Part shown: one piece after another, positions 6,374-9,600 of the stretch | Layout: each line of letters starts with the position of its first letter | Numbering within the stretch: position 1 is the stretch's first letter | From: Rhodoferax sp. | GTDB taxonomy: Bacteria > Pseudomonadota > Gammaproteobacteria > Burkholderiales > Burkholderiaceae_C | DNA: 9,600 nucleotides | Direction: 5' to 3' | Assembly (NCBI GenBank): GCA_021731215.1 | Contig: JAKFXU010000040.1 | Span: 1-9,600, forward strand | Translations under genes and position numbers: made by a program | Notes under the pieces: model-generated | Told to the model about the DNA's origin: nothing | Database searches by the model: none | The model's input: only the letters and a program-made list of their open reading frames with translations

Positions 6374-7776
6374 TGAACGCTACAACATTAATAGCTGCTG
6401 AGGCCCTATCGACAACGGCTAGCAATCAAAAAGACACTGGATCGGCACTCAAATTCATCACCTGCGGCTCCGTCGATGATGGTAAAAGCACGCTGATTGG
6501 CCGCCTGCTGATCGACAGCCGCTCGGTGTTGCTGGACCAGTTGGCCAACGTGTCCAAGAGCGGCGAGGCCGATCTGGCGCTGTTCACCGACGGCCTGTCG
6601 GCCGAGCGCGAGCAAGGCATCACCATCGATGTCGCCTACCGCTACTTCAACACGGCCGAACGCAAATTCATCATTGGCGACGCGCCCGGCCACGTGCAGT
6701 ACACCCGCAATATGGTGACGGCCGCGTCCAGTGCCGACGCCGCCGTGGTGCTGGTGGACGCCACCAAACTGCAGTGGCAAACCCCGGCGCTGGAGCTGCT
6801 GCCACAAACCCGGCGTCATTCGCTCTTGGTGAACCTGCTGCGGGTACCGAACATTGTGTTTGCCGTGAACAAGCTCGATGCGCTGGAAGACCCGGCCCAG
6901 CCGGAGACCGCCGGTCAGGCCGCCATTGCGTTTGCCAACATCACGCAGGCACTGCAAACCTTTGCCCAGGCGGCTGGCATTGAGGTTACGGCGATTGTGC
7001 CGATCTCTGCGCTCAAGGGGCACAACGTGGTGGAGCCCGTGGCTGACTGGTGTGGCTATCAAGGCCCGAGTTTGCTGGAGCTGCTGGAGCAACTGCCCAT
7101 CACCCCGGCCGAAACTGAAGCGCCGTTTGCGTTCCCGGTGCAATGGGTCGAAAAGTTTTCATCCTCCAGCGACACCAGCCAGGGACGCCGCATTTTTTGG
7201 GGTCGCGTGGCCACCGGTGTTGTTCAGGTCGGTCAGCAAGTTTCGATTTTGCCCAGCGGCCAGACCGCCACCGTGGCCCAGGTGTTGAGTCACACGCGCC
7301 AGCCCGGCACCGGGCGGGCCGGGCACAGCGCCGGCCTGGTGCTGGATCGCGAAGTCGACGTATCACGCGGCGACTGGCTGCTGGCGGTCGCACCCAAGGC
7401 AGACACCGAGGCTGAAACGGCCGACGAATTCGAGCTTGGCGTCAACCCGCCCAGCCCCTTCCAGCACAGCCGCGAACTCAAAGCCACGGTGGCCTGGATG
7501 GACGACGAACCTTTGGTGGCGGGGCGCGTCTATTGGGCCCTGCATGGGCACTCTTGGGTCAAAGCCAAGATCAAGCGCATTGTGCATAAACTTGACATCA
7601 ACACGCTGGCCGAAGAAGATGCCACCCAGCTCGGCGCCAATGCCATTGGCCATGTCGAATTGACCTTGCAGGAGGCCATTGCGGTACAGCCGTACAGCCG
7701 TTCACGCGTGCTGGGTTCGCTTATTTTGGTGGATACGGCGTCGCATAAAACGGCGGGAGCTGTGCTGATCAATTAA
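6373..7776 (+). CDS. cysN: Sulfate adenylyltransferase GTPase subunit CysN
   Basis: A 467-residue GTPase that drives APS synthesis by CysD. GTP-binding motifs are complete: P-loop GSVDDGKST (32-40), switch region REQGITID (79-86), DAPGH (103-107) and NKLD (166-169). Elongation-factor-like beta-barrel domains follow from about residue 250. Length matches a stand-alone CysN (about 475 in E. coli) and leaves no room for a fused CysC kinase domain. The start at 6373 overlaps the cysD stop by one base (TGATG) and has no good ribosome-binding site, implying translational coupling. Residues 1-25 precede the conserved core and contain the LIAA-encoding repeat also found in the DUF934 gene. It is the last clearly coupled gene of the operon; 37 nt separate it from fdxA and no terminator is visible there. 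Confidence 0.96.
   Translation: MNATTLIAAEALSTTASNQKDTGSALKFITCGSVDDGKSTLIGRLLIDSRSVLLDQLANVSKSGEADLALFTDGLSAEREQGITIDVAYRYFNTAERKFIIGDAPGHVQYTRNMVTAASSADAAVVLVDATKLQWQTPALELLPQTRRHSLLVNLLRVPNIVFAVNKLDALEDPAQPETAGQAAIAFANITQALQTFAQAAGIEVTAIVPISALKGHNVVEPVADWCGYQGPSLLELLEQLPITPAETEAPFAFPVQWVEKFSSSSDTSQGRRIFWGRVATGVVQVGQQVSILPSGQTATVAQVLSHTRQPGTGRAGHSAGLVLDREVDVSRGDWLLAVAPKADTEAETADEFELGVNPPSPFQHSRELKATVAWMDDEPLVAGRVYWALHGHSWVKAKIKRIVHKLDINTLAEEDATQLGANAIGHVELTLQEAIAVQPYSRSRVLGSLILVDTASHKTAGAVLIN
6387..6398 (+). repeat. 12-bp repeat ATTAATAGCTGC, copy 2, inside the cysN start
   Basis: Exact match to 4239-4250. It encodes LIAA at CysN residues 6-9, followed by E-A-L-S-T, against N-A-H-S-T in the DUF934 protein. 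It lies in the non-conserved leader before the P-loop domain. Confidence 0.5.
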
Positions 7777-7813
7777 AATCTAGGGTTTTCACCCATTCGT
7801 CGAAAAATACCAA

Positions 7814-8143
7814 ATGACCCATACCGTCACCGAAGCCTGCATCAAATGCAAGTACACCGATTGCGTCGACGTGTGCCCCGTGGACTGTTTCCGCGAAGGC
7901 CCCAACTTTTTGACCATCGATCCCGATGAATGCATTGACTGCGCGGTGTGCATCCCAGAGTGCCCGGTAAACGCCATCTACGCCGAAGAAGATGTCCCGG
8001 CGGATCAGCAACACATGACCGCGCTCAACGCCGAGCTGGCCAAGTTGCCGAGCTGGAAAAGCATTACCAAACGCAAGGCCCCGCTAGCCGACGCCGATGA
8101 CTGGAAAGACAAGACCGGCAAGCTCCCGGAGCTGCTCAGGTAA
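7814..8143 (+). CDS. fdxA: Seven-iron ferredoxin FdxA, [3Fe-4S][4Fe-4S] type
   Basis: A 109-residue electron carrier. Cysteines at 9, 12, 17, 21 and 25, then 40, 43, 46 and 50, line up with Azotobacter vinelandii ferredoxin I (8, 11, 16, 20, 24; 39, 42, 45, 49). In that pattern C9, C17 and C50 bind the 3Fe cluster and C21, C40, C43 and C46 the 4Fe cluster. The C-terminal about 50 residues form the usual extension ([18 protein letters not shown]). The leader has no clear Shine-Dalgarno sequence. A weak GGGT/ACCC hairpin (7783-7794) and TAAAAT (7774-7779) lie in the 37-nt gap after cysN, so whether it is co-transcribed with the sulfur operon or has its own promoter is open. Only 10 nt separate it from the reductase gene. 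Confidence 0.94.
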   Translation: MTHTVTEACIKCKYTDCVDVCPVDCFREGPNFLTIDPDECIDCAVCIPECPVNAIYAEEDVPADQQHMTALNAELAKLPSWKSITKRKAPLADADDWKDKTGKLPELLR

Positions 8144-8153
8144 TTTGAAAGAT

Positions 8154-9254
8154 ATGGAACCCCAACTGAACCAAGCAGTGATCAATACCGCACAGGCCCA
8201 CGAAGGCCCGATTGAAACCGATGCCGTCATCGTCGGCGCCGGTCCGGTCGGCCTGTTCCAGGTGTTCGAGCTCGGCCTGCTCGAAATCAAGGCCCACGTC
8301 ATTGACTCGCTGGCCTACCCCGGCGGCCAGTGCGTCGAGCTCTACCCCGACAAGCCGATTTATGACATTCCGGCGGTGCCGGTGTGCACCGGCCAGGAAC
8401 TGACCGACAACCTGCTCAAGCAGATCGAACCCTTTGGCGCCACCTTTCACTTCGGCCAGGAAGTCACCACCGTCGAGCAACAAACCGATGGCCGTTTCTA
8501 TGTTGAAACCTCGAAGGGCACGCGCTTCCTGAGCAAGACCATTTTCATTGCCGCCGGCGTCGGTGCGTTCCAGCCCCGCACGCTCAAGGTGGCCGGTCTG
8601 GATGCCTTTGAAGGTTCGCAGTTTTTCTACCGGGTCAAGAACCCGGCAGAGTTTGCCGGCAAAAACCTGGTGATCGTCGGCGGTGGCGACTCGGCGCTCG
8701 ACTGGGCGCTCGACTTTGTCAAGGACAGCCCGCACAAGGCCGAAAGCGTGATCCTGGTTCACCGCCGCGACGGCTTCAAGGCGGCGCCGGCCAACGTGGC
8801 CAAGATGAAAGAGCTGTGCGATGCCTACGAGATGCAATTCATCGTCGGCCAGGTCACCGGCCATGAAGAGAAAGACGGCAAACTGAGCAGCGTCAAAGTC
8901 ACGGGCGCCGATGGTGTCACCCGCGTGGTGCCGCTGGACGTGTTGCTGGTGTTCTTTGGCCTCTCCCCCAAACTCGGGCCGATTGCCCACTGGGGTCTGG
9001 ACATCGAGCGCAAGCAGCTCAAGGTCGACACCGAAAAATTCTCCACCAACGTGCCGGGTATTTTTGCCGTGGGCGACATCAACAGCTACCCCGGCAAGAA
9101 GAAACTGATTCTGAGCGGCTTCCACGAGTGCGCGCTGGCCGCCTTTGGCGCCATGCCGATCATCTCGCCCGAGAAAAAGGTCTTTTTGCAGTACACCACC
9201 ACCAGCCCCAAGCTGCACAAGGTGCTGGGGGTTGAAACACCGGTATTCGATTGA
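8154..9254 (+). CDS. Ferredoxin-NADP(+) reductase, thioredoxin-reductase-like type
   Basis: A 366-residue flavoprotein that transfers electrons between NADPH and ferredoxin. It has an FAD-binding GAGPVG (28-33), a second nucleotide-binding GGGDSALD (176-183) followed by VHRRDGFKA (202-210), whose arginines suit the NADPH 2'-phosphate, and the closing FAD motif GIFAVGDIN (302-310). The CxxC redox pair of thioredoxin reductases is missing between 130 and 175, as in the ferredoxin-NADP reductase branch (YumC-like). The start at 8154 has GAAAGA (8147-8152) close upstream; the frame extending to 8097 would overlap fdxA. Adjacency to fdxA strongly suggests a working pair, and the pair's location behind a cys operon without cysJ suggests it may feed sulfite reductase. 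The promoter of the next transcript lies in its last codons. Confidence 0.92.
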   Translation: MEPQLNQAVINTAQAHEGPIETDAVIVGAGPVGLFQVFELGLLEIKAHVIDSLAYPGGQCVELYPDKPIYDIPAVPVCTGQELTDNLLKQIEPFGATFHFGQEVTTVEQQTDGRFYVETSKGTRFLSKTIFIAAGVGAFQPRTLKVAGLDAFEGSQFFYRVKNPAEFAGKNLVIVGGGDSALDWALDFVKDSPHKAESVILVHRRDGFKAAPANVAKMKELCDAYEMQFIVGQVTGHEEKDGKLSSVKVTGADGVTRVVPLDVLLVFFGLSPKLGPIAHWGLDIERKQLKVDTEKFSTNVPGIFAVGDINSYPGKKKLILSGFHECALAAFGAMPIISPEKKVFLQYTTTSPKLHKVLGVETPVFD

Positions 9255-9261
9255 GTAGAAT
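9232..9261 (+). promoter_or_regulatory. Sigma-70-type promoter for the riboswitch transcript, overlapping the reductase stop codon
   Basis: TTGAAA (9232-9237) and TAGAAT (9256-9261) each match the consensus at 5 of 6 positions and are separated by 18 bp. The -35 is inside coding sequence and the -10 starts just after the TGA. Transcription would begin near 9267-9269, right before the riboswitch leader, which supports the assignment. Confidence 0.65.
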
Positions 9262-9267
9262 CCACGC

Positions 9268-9285
9268 TGTGCTTTTTTAAGCACA
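9268..9285 (+). repeat. Short perfect hairpin at the predicted 5' end of the riboswitch transcript
   Basis: TGTGCTT and AAGCACA flank a TTTT loop. It would either form a 5'-terminal stem-loop on the thiamine transcript or act as a weak end for the reductase transcript; the loop supplies T's but no T-run follows the stem. Confidence 0.5.
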
Positions 9286-9286
9286 T

Positions 9287-9377
9287 TCGCTAGGGGTGTT
9301 GCCCGGCTATCAAAAAGCCGGGCGACTGAGAAAGTCCCTTTGAACCTGATTGAGGTAATCCTCGCGCAGGGAAGCAG
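9287..9377 (+). ncRNA. TPP riboswitch (thi box)
   Basis: The conserved thi-box order is present: AGGGGTG (9292-9298); a variable P3 stem GCCCGGCT/AGCCGGGC (about 9301-9324); CTGAGA (9326-9331); CCCTTTGAACCTGAT (about 9336-9350); a P5 helix GAGG/CCTC around TAAT (9352-9363); and GCGCAGGGAAGC (about 9364-9375) closing P1. It binds thiamine pyrophosphate and lowers expression of the downstream gene. Boundaries are good to a few bases. It implies that the gene beyond the window belongs to thiamine synthesis or uptake; thiC is the commonest partner in this group. Confidence 0.95.
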
Positions 9378-9456
9378 CTCAGGTTTTTGGAGGCGTCGCA
9401 TTACTCTCTGGTGACGCATCGCTCCACCCTGATCAAGCCCACCTGCCAGCTTTTTT
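9376..9456 (+). terminator. Terminator-like expression platform of the TPP riboswitch
   Basis: AGCTCAGGT (9376-9384) can pair with ACCTG-CC-AGCT (9441-9451) with a 2-nt bulge, directly followed by a T-run (9451-9456). The loop holds a second helix, TGGAG/CTCCA plus GCGTC/GACGC (9388-9397 with 9413-9426). An alternative fold pairs TCAGG (9379-9383) with CCTGA (9428-9432). The stem begins right after the 3' strand of riboswitch helix P1, where a ligand-controlled terminator would be expected. The antiterminator was not identified. Confidence 0.5.
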
Positions 9457-9471
9457 GCATGGAGCAAATGG

Positions 9472-9600
9472 ATGGCAAAAACAAACGTTCCTCCAGCCCT
9501 GTTGACGCTGATCGCAGCCGTGACGCGGCCAATGCCATCGCGCGCGGCCTCCTGCCCGGCATCCTGTCAACAACACAAGCTTACTTTGGAATCAATATGA
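9472..9600 (+). CDS. Possible 42-codon leader ORF between riboswitch and downstream gene
   Basis: A short frame from ATG 9472 encodes MAKTNVPPALLTLIAAV and onward to TGA at 9598-9600. GGAG (9461-9464) lies 7 nt before the start, an ideal Shine-Dalgarno spacing. Its stop overlaps an ATG at 9597, the ATGA arrangement seen at coupled junctions in this same window. No family is recognised; the N-terminal half is mildly hydrophobic and the rest is Ser/Cys/Pro/Ala-rich. It may be a translated leader peptide or chance in a GC-rich leader. An alternative open frame from ATG 9459 runs through the edge, in frame with the ATG at 9597. Confidence 0.35.
   Translation: MAKTNVPPALLTLIAAVTRPMPSRAASCPASCQQHKLTLESI
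9597..9600 (+). CDS. Possible start codon of the riboswitch-controlled gene (thiamine gene), cut off
   Basis: ATG at 9597-9599 is preceded by GGA at 9588-9590 with 6-nt spacing. Only the first codon is inside the window, so the product cannot be read. The upstream TPP riboswitch makes a thiamine biosynthesis or transport gene likely, thiC being the best guess. Confidence 0.3.

Noticed and set aside
6373..7776. Possible CysN-CysC (APS kinase) fusion
   Set aside because: The protein ends at 467 residues with no second P-loop kinase domain, and CysH has the APS-reductase cluster motif, so no kinase is expected.
8136..9467. 443-codon open frame on the minus strand opposite the ferredoxin-NADP reductase gene
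   Set aside because: It is a mirror of a GC-rich coding gene with third-position bias. Its product has no recognisable motif, while the plus strand encodes a complete FNR.
9459..9600. Open frame from ATG 9459 running off the window edge, in frame with ATG 9597
   Set aside because: The ATG lies 2 nt after the terminator-like T-run and has no ribosome-binding site. It is kept only as an alternative start for the downstream gene.
1..9600. CRISPR arrays, tRNA or rRNA genes, defence or phage genes
   Set aside because: No regularly spaced repeats, cloverleaf or rRNA segments, and no such protein families were seen on either strand.

Overview
The window looks like a betaproteobacterial chromosome, most probably order Burkholderiales and family Comamonadaceae (Rhodoferax/Polaromonas type). 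This is inferred from GC-rich coding sequence, the gene set and its order, and protein sequences typical of that group. Nothing here is plasmid- or phage-like, and most of the window is core metabolism.

Layout. At the left edge, on the minus strand, is the N-terminal two thirds of dsbB, followed by a small minus-strand gene for a cysteine-containing protein of unknown function (455-694). Upstream of that small gene, 739-972 is a 234-bp element with perfect 17-bp inverted ends starting CCTAG, flanked by a TTTAA direct repeat. It reads as a MITE, probably mobilised by an IS1380-type transposase. Next come a perfect 10-bp-stem hairpin and the iron-trafficking gene yggX (1133-1405).

Positions 1623-7776 hold a compact assimilatory sulfate-reduction operon on the plus strand: a TauE/SafE-family permease, cysI (siroheme sulfite reductase), a DUF934 gene, cysH (APS-reductase type), cysD and cysN. 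Gaps are 22 and 15 nt, followed by three overlapping junctions. CysDN make APS, CysH reduces it directly to sulfite, so no APS kinase is needed and none is present, and CysI makes sulfide. No cysJ flavoprotein is present. Instead a 7Fe ferredoxin gene (fdxA) and a thioredoxin-reductase-like ferredoxin-NADP reductase gene follow on the same strand. They could supply electrons, but this is inference. A large imperfect inverted repeat (1548-1597) just before the operon is the best operator candidate.

The right end (9232-9600) is a thiamine-controlled leader. It has a good sigma-70-type promoter embedded in the 3' end of the reductase gene, a TPP riboswitch, a terminator-like stem ending in a T-run, and a possible 42-codon leader ORF whose stop overlaps an ATG at the last bases of the window. 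The regulated gene, plausibly thiC, lies outside.

I see no clearly novel biological system. The most notable items are the MITE, the inverted-repeat operator, repeat-derived N-termini shared by the DUF934 gene and cysN, and the small ORF in the riboswitch leader.
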